Shown here: piece after piece, positions 1 to 7,815 of the stretch | Layout of the letters: each line of letters begins with the position of its first letter | How positions within the stretch are numbered: position 1 is the first letter of the stretch | Assembly (NCBI GenBank): GCA_910579975.1 | Contig: CAJTWU010000006.1 | Coordinates: forward strand, 8,355-72,354 | DNA length: 64,000 bases | Direction of reading: 5' to 3' | Source of the DNA: an uncultured Vampirovibrio sp. | Lineage (GTDB): Bacteria; Cyanobacteriota; Vampirovibrionia; Gastranaerophilales; Gastranaerophilaceae | The notes under the pieces: generated by a model | The model's database searches: none | The model's input: the letters and a program-made list of their open reading frames with translations, nothing else | Told to the model about the DNA's origin: nothing | Made by a program: the position numbers and the translations under genes

Positions 1-503
1 TATGCAAACTCGGTTTTAGCACTTTTTAAAAATTTCAGTCTGGCAGGAAGATTATAGAACAAATCCTTAATTTCCATTATTGTACCAACTGCGCATCCCG
101 TTGGAGTTTGCTTAACTTCAGAATTTTGACATTCAACTTTGGTACCGTTATCAAACGCGGCGGTTCTTGTGATACAGGTTAGTTTTGATATTGAAATAAT
201 ACTAGCCAGAGCTTCTCCTCTAAACCCCATTGTTTTAATATCAAATAAATCTTCGCTTGTTTGAATTTTGCTGGTTGCGTGTTTTGAGAATGCCAATAAA
301 ATATCATCAGGGTGAATACCGCAGCCGTTATCAGCAATTCGCAAATCACGGCATTCATTAGCAACATCGACGCTTATCTTAGTTGCTCCGGCATCAATAG
401 AGTTTTCAACAAGTTCTTTTACAACAGAATAAGGTCTTTCAATTACTTCTCCCGCTGCAATCTGGTTTATAACATTTTTTGATAGTTGAACTATTCTCCC
501 CAT
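1..503 (-). CDS. mutL: DNA mismatch repair protein MutL (N-terminal part, cut by window edge)
   Basis: MutL is the GHKL-family ATPase that links mismatch recognition to strand incision. The visible 167 residues are the N-terminal ATPase domain. GHKL motif I is present (ELVENSIDAGA, about residue 30), then the DNGCGI loop and GFRGEAL. The N-terminus MGRIVQLSKNVINQIAAGEV is canonical for the family. The gene runs off the left edge, so the dimerisation/endonuclease part is not visible. It is divergent from the next gene. A perfect TATAAT lies 7 bases before the ATG and there is no Shine-Dalgarno sequence. Confidence 0.95.
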   Translation of the reverse strand, partial: MGRIVQLSKNVINQIAAGEVIERPYSVVKELVENSIDAGATKISVDVANECRDLRIADNGCGIHPDDILLAFSKHATSKIQTSEDLFDIKTMGFRGEALASIISISKLTCITRTAAFDNGTKVECQNSEVKQTPTGCAVGTIMEIKDLFYNLPARLKFLKSAKTEFA

Positions 504-510
504 AAAAATA

Positions 511-516
511 ATTATA
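511..516 (-). promoter_or_regulatory. -10 box of mutL, near-leaderless
   Basis: On the minus strand TATAAT is followed by 7 bases and then the mutL ATG. Transcription from this box would begin at or within a base or two of the start codon. No obvious -35 was recognised. Confidence 0.5.
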
Positions 517-570
517 CAACAATTTTTTTTTAAAGTATAATGATGTTAAGTTAAATAAAGGGAAGTATAA

Positions 571-1698
571 ATGGCAAAGGGTAAAAAGATTAAAGTGGCG
601 TTTCCTCATATGGGAACAATTTCAATAGCTTGGGCATCAGCATTAAGAAAAATAGGTGTTGAACCTTATGTTCCGCCTTATACAAGTAAGAAAACACTTT
701 CACTTGGTACAAAAAATTCACCTGAAGCAATTTGTCTTCCTTATAAACTTATTCTGGGTAATTTTATTGAAGCAATTGAAGGCGGTGCTGATTACGTTGC
801 TATGATTACTTCTCCGGGAATTTGCCGATTGGGAGAATATGGTAATAATATTCATAATACACTTAAAGATTTGGGATATAAGGCAAATTACGTTGAACTT
901 TCTTTATACGATGGAATCAAAGGTTTATACAAATTCTTAGTTGAAATTTCAGGTAAAAATGACCCTATTTTAATTATGCGGACTATAAATATTCTTATGC
1001 GTAAAATCTTTGCGTTGGACGATTTGGATACAGCTCTATCATACTATCGTGCACGTGAAGTTAAGTTTGGCGAAGCAGAAAAGAACTATAAAAAAGCTCT
1101 TAAAATGATAGATAAAGCCGGTTCTACAGCTGATTTGAAAAAAGCATATGAACTTGCACTAAAAGAAATTGAAAAAACAGAAATTGATGAAAACAGAGAA
1201 GTGCTTCATGTTGATTTAACCGGTGAAATATTCCTTGTAAATGATGAATTTTCCAACCAGAATATTGAACGCGAACTTGGCCGCATGGGAGTACAAACCA
1301 GAAGAAGTCTTACTGTTGGAAGCTTTTTGAAAGATGCTATTATTCCAAAAGCATTCCAAAACAAAGAAACTCACTTACAAAGAGCAGAAAGAATGGCTAA
1401 ACCTTATTTAATGAGGGATATTGGCGGTGATGCTTTGGAATGCGTTTCTGATGTTGTTTTTGCAGATAAAAAAGGTAAAGACGGTATTATTCACATATCA
1501 CCGTTTACTTGTATGCCTGAAATCATGTCACAGAATATTTTCCCTACAATGAGAGGAGAACACGATATTCCTATCCTTACTCTTATTATGGACGAGCAAA
1601 CAGGTAAAGCCGGTTACATTACAAGATTAGAAGCTTTTGTTGATTTAATGCGGCGTAAAAAACGTGCAAAAGCGGGTAAGAACAAAACAAGAATTTAG
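571..1698 (+). CDS. Acyl-CoA dehydratase activase-related protein (COG3581-like)
   Basis: A 375-residue cytosolic protein resembling the family annotated as 2-hydroxyglutaryl-CoA dehydratase/activase-related (COG3581 type). Members are often the second half of larger BadF/BcrAD-like proteins. The pattern seen is an N-terminal VAFPHMGT strand, a Cys-containing ITSPGICRLGEYG loop and HISPFTCMPEIM near residue 310. These conserved Cys positions could hold a shared Fe-S cluster in the family. No radical-type acyl-CoA dehydratase is nearby, so the substrate is unknown. Start ATG is preceded by a purine-rich AAAGGGAAG. The 3' end overlaps the convergent next gene by 4 bases. Confidence 0.7.
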   Translation: MAKGKKIKVAFPHMGTISIAWASALRKIGVEPYVPPYTSKKTLSLGTKNSPEAICLPYKLILGNFIEAIEGGADYVAMITSPGICRLGEYGNNIHNTLKDLGYKANYVELSLYDGIKGLYKFLVEISGKNDPILIMRTINILMRKIFALDDLDTALSYYRAREVKFGEAEKNYKKALKMIDKAGSTADLKKAYELALKEIEKTEIDENREVLHVDLTGEIFLVNDEFSNQNIERELGRMGVQTRRSLTVGSFLKDAIIPKAFQNKETHLQRAERMAKPYLMRDIGGDALECVSDVVFADKKGKDGIIHISPFTCMPEIMSQNIFPTMRGEHDIPILTLIMDEQTGKAGYITRLEAFVDLMRRKKRAKAGKNKTRI

Positions 1699-2702
1699 TC
1701 GATATCCCAGTATATGTTTGATTTAACGGGTTTATCACCCATAAGAGTTTCTTCAACAAAATCTTTATAACAATCTACAAGCCAACTGAATTCTTCAGGA
1801 GTAGTGGTAAATTTTTGTTCTAATAATTCATCAAATAATTTAGAACGAACTTCTTCTAAAGAGTCTCTATCCGGGAAGTGGTTAAATGGATCTGCAATAA
1901 AACCTCTGTGGTAGAAATTTCTATCTAATACATCCAGATTTAATTCTTCTTTGCCAGCAGTTTTTAATCTTTCAGCATAAGCCATGCAAAGTTTGCCTAA
2001 AACCTTACGGGCATGTACAGTATTATCTACATCAAGTGCATGGTAAATATAAGAAATCGGGTTATATTCTATATCATTAAATTGTCTGCTGTAATCAATT
2101 GGTGTTATTTCTTGTGTTATTGGATCAACAAGCAAATTTTCACCTTTTCTGTCAAAAATAATTCCCTTGGAGCGGCTTTCTTCAATCATTTCAATTGTTT
2201 TTTCAAATGATTCAACGGGGAAATTGTTTGCAACCAATTCTTGAAGAGCATGTTTAACTTTTATACCTGATTCAGTGTCTGATTTAGTAATAATTTTCAA
2301 AGGAATTCCCGGTACGTATTTTAAAAGAGTTAATCCTTCACCAAGCTTTGCAATAACAAAATTGGCTTTATCGTATTCATCTAAATCAAAATTTAATTTT
2401 AATTTGTTTTTGTTAGGAATGCTTGATTTTTCTTGTCTTAAACAGTATTGCATAGGATAATCAGGAATTTTATAGACAACTGCTTCAGTACCTTTGCCAA
2501 TTGGTTGATTTCTTTCAAGGGCATCAAGACAAACTTGAATTATTTCTTTGTTCTTTAAGTCCATAAGGTCTTTGGGGCGTACAAATTTTTTGCAACCAAA
2601 GCTAACGGTATCATGCGGAAGTGGCGCTAAATTAGGATACTTACGACTTTGCATTTGTGTTGGTGCAATAAAATTCGATTGTTGATTGAAATTTATTATC
2701 AT
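1695..2702 (-). CDS. Orphan protein with a kinase-like core
   Basis: A 335-residue protein with no firm family. After a low-complexity N-terminus containing VSFG (about residue 34) comes a segment typical of a protein/aminoglycoside-kinase fold. It has a GKGTEAVVYKI nucleotide-loop-like stretch near residue 72. It also has GIIFDRKGENLLVDP then ITPIDYSR near residues 185-207, resembling the catalytic loop (D..xxN) followed by a metal-binding D. This is inference from motifs. There is no signal peptide or membrane segment. It could be a cytosolic or exported kinase; activity is unproven. No good ribosome binding site precedes the ATG. Confidence 0.6.
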   Translation of the reverse strand: MIINFNQQSNFIAPTQMQSRKYPNLAPLPHDTVSFGCKKFVRPKDLMDLKNKEIIQVCLDALERNQPIGKGTEAVVYKIPDYPMQYCLRQEKSSIPNKNKLKLNFDLDEYDKANFVIAKLGEGLTLLKYVPGIPLKIITKSDTESGIKVKHALQELVANNFPVESFEKTIEMIEESRSKGIIFDRKGENLLVDPITQEITPIDYSRQFNDIEYNPISYIYHALDVDNTVHARKVLGKLCMAYAERLKTAGKEELNLDVLDRNFYHRGFIADPFNHFPDRDSLEEVRSKLFDELLEQKFTTTPEEFSWLVDCYKDFVEETLMGDKPVKSNIYWDID

Positions 2703-2764
2703 AGTATTTTTTTAAAGCTTGTAAATAAAGAAATTTGCCTTATTGTAAAGAAAATTTTACAAAA

Positions 2765-3637
2765 TTACTGCATTTTTTGTTTTAAATCCAGTTTAATTTC
2801 TGATAATGGTCCGCTGTTAGGGTTTTTCAAAGTGTTAAAATAATTTTTTGCGAAAATTACAGGATATTTGGGTATCCATCCAAATTTAAAGTAAATTGTA
2901 ACAGCGTCTGCACCTTGAGACAGCATTAATGTATCTATTGTTTTTTCATGTGCCGGTGAAATTGAAGAAAATAGTTTTATAAAATAGTCTGTACAAGTTA
3001 CAACAGAGTATCCTGTTGCAGTCGCTGGATGTTCTAATATTTCAAATATTGCAATATTTTTATCTGTTTTAATTGTTTCTATATCTTTTGGTAATGTTAA
3101 TGTTTTACCATCAACTTCTTCCAGTTCATACCACTTGCCTTCATATTTTATACGCATAACACTTTTTTCAGGCATGTAAATATCATCAAATTTGTTTTCA
3201 AGAATTACATTTCCTTCAAAATCGGTTATGCCATATTTATAACCTTTACAAGTTAAAAACATTCCTCCAAATAAAAGATTTATTGAAGTATATTCTACGG
3301 GTAATAATTCTTTGCCTTCGGCATTAAACATCCCGTATTTTGAACCGTTACCAAGTTTTAAGAACTTTCCTAAAACTCTTTCTGCATGAGTGTATTTTAT
3401 TGGGACAATAATATTATTGTTGTTGTCGATGACACCAAATTTACCGCGTTTTTGGACAATATAAGTATTTTCACCAAGTATAATTAACTTTTTATATTGG
3501 GGTTCGACTAAAACTTCGCCGTCATTATCTTTTATACCCCAGAGATTTTTATCATTACAAAATGATTTTGAAGCAAAGGCACAATTCTGTAATATTAATA
3601 TTAAAGCTAAAGTGAAAAAAATCTTCTTCATAAACAC
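2765..3637 (-). CDS. Secreted WG-repeat protein
   Basis: A 290-residue protein with an N-terminal signal peptide (KKIFFTLALILILQNCAFAS). It carries at least five WG-type repeats between about residues 30 and 180: LWGIKDNDGEVLVEPQYKK, KFGVIDNNNNIIVPIKYTH, KYGMFNAEGKELLPVEYTS, KYGITDFEGNVILENKFDD. WG repeats form beta-propeller-like binding surfaces; the partner is unknown. The C-terminal third is not repetitive and unrecognised. The Cys at the signal end could be a lipobox (QNCA) but fits only loosely. Start may be the ATG at 3637 or the one two codons later, which would leave an upstream dyad free. Confidence 0.75.
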   Translation of the reverse strand: MFMKKIFFTLALILILQNCAFASKSFCNDKNLWGIKDNDGEVLVEPQYKKLIILGENTYIVQKRGKFGVIDNNNNIIVPIKYTHAERVLGKFLKLGNGSKYGMFNAEGKELLPVEYTSINLLFGGMFLTCKGYKYGITDFEGNVILENKFDDIYMPEKSVMRIKYEGKWYELEEVDGKTLTLPKDIETIKTDKNIAIFEILEHPATATGYSVVTCTDYFIKLFSSISPAHEKTIDTLMLSQGADAVTIYFKFGWIPKYPVIFAKNYFNTLKNPNSGPLSEIKLDLKQKMQ

Positions 3638-3668
3638 ATGATAACATAAACTTTCTTATGGTATCATG
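3637..3668. promoter_or_regulatory. Imperfect dyad between divergent genes
   Basis: CATGATA-a-CATAA, six bases, then TTATG-g-TATCATG: 12 of 13 positions per arm are complementary. It fills the 36-bp gap between the divergent WG-repeat and AsmA-like genes and overlaps the -10 of the latter. This is a typical operator position, but no cognate regulator is identified. Confidence 0.4.
3662..3667 (+). promoter_or_regulatory. -10 box, leaderless start of AsmA-like gene
   Basis: TATCAT is followed by exactly six bases and the ATG at 3674. No Shine-Dalgarno is present, so the mRNA would start at or next to the start codon. Confidence 0.5.
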
Positions 3669-3673
3669 TAGAC

Positions 3674-6373
3674 ATGAAAAAGATTGTACTAGGATGCTTC
3701 ACAGCAATAATATTATTTTATATAATTTATCTTTTTGTAGTTCCTTGTGTGATTACAAAAACAAATTTGGTTAATTTTATCTGCAAAAAAATGCCGTTTG
3801 AACTTGTTGTTGACTCTCCGTTTTTAAAAACAAGATTGAATTCCGAGGTTATTCTTGGAGCAGAACAAATTGAAATAAAAAAAGAGAATACAGTTTTATT
3901 CAGAGCGGACAATTTAAAAACGTCATTCTTACTAGCACCATTAATTACCAAAAAGTTTGTAGTTAATAATTTTGCTATGGATTATTTATTTGCAGATGCA
4001 AATGGATTAATGTCACTTTTCCCTTCTGAGGGGGGGGGACAACCTGCTGCTTTTGTTTTAGATTTATATGATTCTATTCTTAATGTTAAAAAAGCAGAAG
4101 TTTTCTATTCTATAAATAATGATACAAATATAAAAGTTCTTGCTCAAAATTTATTTGCTGATAATACACAAAAAGAAGAGCGTTATATTCGTTTTAATAT
4201 TTTGTCCGAGCTCAAAAAATCCAATAATACCTTGCGTTTTGAAATAGCTGATAATGACAAAGTTGTAATCAAAAAGAAACATCTTTATATAAACGACTGT
4301 TTATTCGATATTAATAAGTCAACAGTTCATATTAATGCAGAAGGCTCTCGCCCAAAAGGACTGGAGCTTAACCTTTCTTCTAAAAACTTTGCAATAGAAG
4401 ATGTTACTGATATTGTTGAAACAGATTTAATTATTGCAAATGGAAGTGAAATCCTTTCATTCTTCAAAGATTTGAAAGGTAGTTTTGATTTTGATATTAA
4501 TATGAACAAATCAGGCATGGAAGGTGGCGTTAAACTCAATAAAGCTTCTATGAAAATAGTTCCATTAGCTGATTTGCCGCTAGTTGTTAATAATGGTTTT
4601 GTTAAAATTTTACCTAAGTCGATTGCATTGAATGGTTTTGAAGGATACTATGGCGAAAATTCTGCAAATAAAGTATCGCTTGAAGGTGAAGTTCATGATT
4701 ATATGAAATCATGTGATACAGAAGTAGTGGTAAAAACGGCTGCTAATAATGAATTTGCGAAAAACTATCTTTCAAAAGTAGCAGGCATTCCTCTTGAAAT
4801 TGTTGGTAAAGCCGGGACTCAAATTGTTATTAAATCAATATATGACAAAATAGATGTTATTATCGGCGCAAAACTTGCAACAGGTGATGATATTCTTGTT
4901 GACGGTGCTTCACTAACTCCAACAACATATGATAGAGCAGTAAAAGCAGATTTACATATTAGAAACAATATTCTTGATATTGAAAATATTAATTATTATA
5001 TTGCACATGAAATTGTAAGAGGCTCCAAAGTAAAACCTGTATTGTCATTGAGGGGTAAAATGGATATATCTCAACCAATTCCTTTTGTTAAAGAATTGGG
5101 ATTTGATATTCCAAATCCTCTTCCAAGTGAGTTTCTTAATGTTTTAATAGGTCAAAAACTCTTTAAGGGCGGTAAGTTTTCAGGTGAACTATTTATGGTT
5201 AACTATGGACACCCCGTGCTTGATGGAAAAATTTCAGCAGAAGATATCAGAATACCTTCTCAAAGAGTATATTTGAAAAAAGGTGAATTATTTACTGATA
5301 AAAATGCTATCCATTTAACAGCAGATGCACGTTATAAACGCTCAAAAGTAGCTTTTGCCGGTGATATTAAGAATTCCCTTGAATTCCCGCTTGTAATAAA
5401 AAATGTTGATTTTTCTCTTGACAAACTTGATGTCGAAAAATTAATGAATTCTTTTAATCAACAGCCGCAAACAGAGGTAGTTGAACGGGATGATGATGAC
5501 GAAGCAGTAACATTTGATTTTAATAACCTTATTATAGAAAAATGTATGTTCAGGCTTAATGAAGGTGTATATAAGGATATTAACTTTGGTAATCTCAATG
5601 CTAATTTGACTCTTGATAAAGATAACATTTTAAAACTTGAGTCAAACAGATTTGATATTGCAGAAGGTATTTCTACAGTAAAAGTCAATTGCGACCTTAA
5701 TAAGCATTTGTATTACCTTAGATTAGGCGTAAAAGATGTAAATTCTGATTTAATGTCTACAACTATTTTAAATCTACCGAGAGAAATCTCTGGTAAAGCA
5801 CGTGGCTTAATTGAATTAAATACTGATGATAGTTTTAAATTGAATGGTCAAATTAAGTTTGAAGTTAACGATGGTCAAATTCCTAAAATAGGATTGGTTG
5901 AATACCTGATGAAGTTTGTATCTGTATTTAGAAATCCGGTTGTTATGATTAGTCCTTCAACATTTTCAGATATGGTTAATATTCCTGATGGAACTTTCGA
6001 TAGAATATACGGGGAATTATATCTCAAAGATAATGTAGTTAATCGTATGAAAATTGAGTCAACATCTCCGTTGCTTGCGAGTCTTATCGTTGGAAGATAT
6101 AATCTTGAAAATAGCGATGCTTCACTTAGAATTTATACTAAATTTTCAAATAAACAAAAAGGCGTTGGAAGTATTTTGAGAAATATTTCTCTAAATAGTC
6201 TTGCTAACAAAATTTCTTTAAGTAGTAAAACTGATACAAATTATTATGCAGCAGAACTTAAAATGTTACCGGACATTGATGCAGATGATAAAGATTGTCA
6301 GGTATTTCTCACTACTGTAGAAGGAGATGTTGAGCATAACAATTTCTTGTCTTCATTGAAGAAAATTAAATAA
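3674..6373 (+). CDS. AsmA/TamB-like envelope protein
   Basis: An 899-residue protein with one N-terminal membrane anchor (residues 4-25) and a long beta-rich periplasmic part, the pattern of AsmA-like proteins (AsmA, YhdP, TamB). These form groove-like bridges for phospholipid transport to the outer membrane. The C-terminal segment around residues 725-800 (VNDGQIPKIGLVEYLMK.., then GTFDRIYGEL) resembles the conserved AsmA/DUF3971-type end. A run of nine G bases at codons 119-122 encodes Gly-Gly-Gly and is a potential slippage site. It stands alone, divergent from the WG-repeat gene. The specific subfamily is uncertain. Confidence 0.75.
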   Translation: MKKIVLGCFTAIILFYIIYLFVVPCVITKTNLVNFICKKMPFELVVDSPFLKTRLNSEVILGAEQIEIKKENTVLFRADNLKTSFLLAPLITKKFVVNNFAMDYLFADANGLMSLFPSEGGGQPAAFVLDLYDSILNVKKAEVFYSINNDTNIKVLAQNLFADNTQKEERYIRFNILSELKKSNNTLRFEIADNDKVVIKKKHLYINDCLFDINKSTVHINAEGSRPKGLELNLSSKNFAIEDVTDIVETDLIIANGSEILSFFKDLKGSFDFDINMNKSGMEGGVKLNKASMKIVPLADLPLVVNNGFVKILPKSIALNGFEGYYGENSANKVSLEGEVHDYMKSCDTEVVVKTAANNEFAKNYLSKVAGIPLEIVGKAGTQIVIKSIYDKIDVIIGAKLATGDDILVDGASLTPTTYDRAVKADLHIRNNILDIENINYYIAHEIVRGSKVKPVLSLRGKMDISQPIPFVKELGFDIPNPLPSEFLNVLIGQKLFKGGKFSGELFMVNYGHPVLDGKISAEDIRIPSQRVYLKKGELFTDKNAIHLTADARYKRSKVAFAGDIKNSLEFPLVIKNVDFSLDKLDVEKLMNSFNQQPQTEVVERDDDDEAVTFDFNNLIIEKCMFRLNEGVYKDINFGNLNANLTLDKDNILKLESNRFDIAEGISTVKVNCDLNKHLYYLRLGVKDVNSDLMSTTILNLPREISGKARGLIELNTDDSFKLNGQIKFEVNDGQIPKIGLVEYLMKFVSVFRNPVVMISPSTFSDMVNIPDGTFDRIYGELYLKDNVVNRMKIESTSPLLASLIVGRYNLENSDASLRIYTKFSNKQKGVGSILRNISLNSLANKISLSSKTDTNYYAAELKMLPDIDADDKDCQVFLTTVEGDVEHNNFLSSLKKIK
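4030..4038 (+). repeat. Poly-G tract (9 G) inside coding sequence
   Basis: Nine consecutive G within GAG-GGG-GGG-GGA of the AsmA-like gene. Homopolymers of this length are prone to strand slippage, and gain or loss of one base would truncate the protein about 120 residues in. Confidence 0.8.
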
Positions 6374-6504
6374 AATTACCTCCTCCATAAATTGTAAAGA
6401 AATGTTAATAAAATCCTCAAAATGTATGATTTTATTTAAAACTTATACTGCTAATATATATCTATACTCCTTAAAAAACGACGATACACATATCCCTAAT
6501 CAAC

Positions 6505-6538
6505 AGCTATGCACGAGATTCGTTCATAGCTTTTTTTT
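6505..6538 (+). terminator. Rho-independent terminator
   Basis: AGCTATG-c-ACG, a short loop, then CGT-t-CATAGCT followed by eight T. It could end the AsmA-like transcript about 130 bases after its stop, or a small RNA encoded in that gap. Confidence 0.75.
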
Positions 6539-6549
6539 ATGTAAAATTT

Positions 6550-6558
6550 TTGTAACAA
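6550..6558. promoter_or_regulatory. TTGTWACAA palindrome, copy 1
   Basis: TTGTAACAA followed by TAAG and TATATA, a possible -10, about 60 bases before the next gene. It lies where the spacer of that promoter would be. Confidence 0.4.
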
Positions 6559-6619
6559 TAAGTATATAAAAGTCAATTTTTAAGTATGTGGTGGTTTATA
6601 CTGATTAGGTAGAAGTGTT

Positions 6620-7243
6620 ATGAATATACAGCCGATAACATCATATAATGATTTAACTATGGGTAGAGCGCCGAAAAAGCCAAATCCTAATAGTTTTATA
6701 GACCGCATTAAACAAAAAATAGTTGATGCGGCACCTTCTACTACATTTAAAGATGGAGAAAATGCGCTCAAAAATTGGATAAGATTTGACGAAAGAATGT
6801 CTAAGCCGGCTGAAAATCGTGGTGTTATGGGTGCTACTGCAATTATTTTACAGCCTTCGATTGATGCTTCAAATAAGCGAGTAGATGATGAAACTCGTCA
6901 TATTTCTATTTGTAGAACTATAGCTAAAATTATTGCCGGCACCGGGGTTGGTATGCTTGTTAGGGGTTCTGCTTACAAGGCTGTTGAAAAAATGACTAAT
7001 CCTGAATGTAATGAAAAATATTCAAAAATGCTTTTACCTAAAAAATATTTAGAAGAGTTATCAAAAAATCCAAAACTTATGAAAAACTATCGAAGTGCGC
7101 TTTCTACAGGTATTGCAATTGCTGCAATGTGTGTAACCAACTTTGTTGCTGATGCTCCGCTTACGGTATTTTTGACAAATCACCTTACAAAAGCGACTAT
7201 GCTTAAGAACACAAAGGAGGCAGCTGATGAAAAACGTGCTTGA
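6620..7243 (+). CDS. Orphan membrane-associated protein
   Basis: A 207-residue protein of no recognised family. The N-terminal 60 residues are polar and basic. Two hydrophobic stretches are visible, around residues 102-125 (TIAKIIAGTGVGMLVRGS) and 160-190 (GIAIAAMCVTNFVADAPLTV), giving a likely two-helix membrane protein. The start is preceded by a weak AGGTAGAAG. The last codons overlap the next gene by 17 bases, and that gene's AAGGAGG lies inside this one, so the two are probably translationally coupled and act together. Confidence 0.65.
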   Translation: MNIQPITSYNDLTMGRAPKKPNPNSFIDRIKQKIVDAAPSTTFKDGENALKNWIRFDERMSKPAENRGVMGATAIILQPSIDASNKRVDDETRHISICRTIAKIIAGTGVGMLVRGSAYKAVEKMTNPECNEKYSKMLLPKKYLEELSKNPKLMKNYRSALSTGIAIAAMCVTNFVADAPLTVFLTNHLTKATMLKNTKEAADEKRA

Positions 7244-7790
7244 TAATGTTCTTAACTGGGTTGCTCAAAATTTTAGAAAAGATGCTTCTAAAATGCTTAT
7301 TTGGACCGGAGTTGCCGGTTGGACACTCTCTTCTCTTGCTCAAGTCGGTGCTGTTTTGTTTAATAATAAGATTTCTAATGAGAAGAAAAGTTTTCTTGTT
7401 CCTCAAGAAATGGCCGATGCTGCTGTAAATATTGGTTCATTCTTTTTGATTACTCAGGCTGCTAAAAAAATGACTGCGAAACTTTTTGCAACAGGTAAAT
7501 TCGCGCCTCAAAAAGTTCGTACATATTTAGAAAAAAATAAAGACTTATACGCTAAAAAAATAGGTAAATTAGATTTTGACCTTGATGAAGTTTTAAAAAC
7601 ACATAAAGATTTTCCAAAAAATGAGTATTATGCATGCAAAAATTTTGGAACTACGTTGGCTACTGTAGGAGCCGGTATTGTTTCATCTAACATTGTAACT
7701 CCGATTATTAGAAACAGCATGGCTTCAAAAATGCAGAAAAATTATATTTCAAAACAGCAAACTGATAGACCATCCGGTATGCGCGTATAG
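7227..7790 (+). CDS. Orphan membrane-associated protein, coupled to preceding gene
   Basis: A 187-residue unrecognised protein. Hydrophobic segments lie around residues 23-45 (MLIWTGVAGWTLSSLAQVG), 64-80 and 142-162 (LATVGAGIVSSNIVTPIIR). Between them is a Lys-rich polar region. The ATG at 7227 has a strong AAGGAGG six bases upstream, inside the preceding gene. General character (helical hairpins, Lys-rich, no signal peptide) resembles the 396-residue orphan near 63 kb. Relatedness is only suspected. Confidence 0.65.
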   Translation: MKNVLDNVLNWVAQNFRKDASKMLIWTGVAGWTLSSLAQVGAVLFNNKISNEKKSFLVPQEMADAAVNIGSFFLITQAAKKMTAKLFATGKFAPQKVRTYLEKNKDLYAKKIGKLDFDLDEVLKTHKDFPKNEYYACKNFGTTLATVGAGIVSSNIVTPIIRNSMASKMQKNYISKQQTDRPSGMRV

Positions 7791-7815
7791 TATAATAAGT
7801 TAAGGAGGGTGAGAG

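Noticed and set aside
6374..6538. Small RNA gene ending at the terminator at 6505
   Set aside because: TATACT-like boxes are present but frequent by chance in such AT-rich DNA; the terminator can equally serve the upstream gene. Kept only as a remark.
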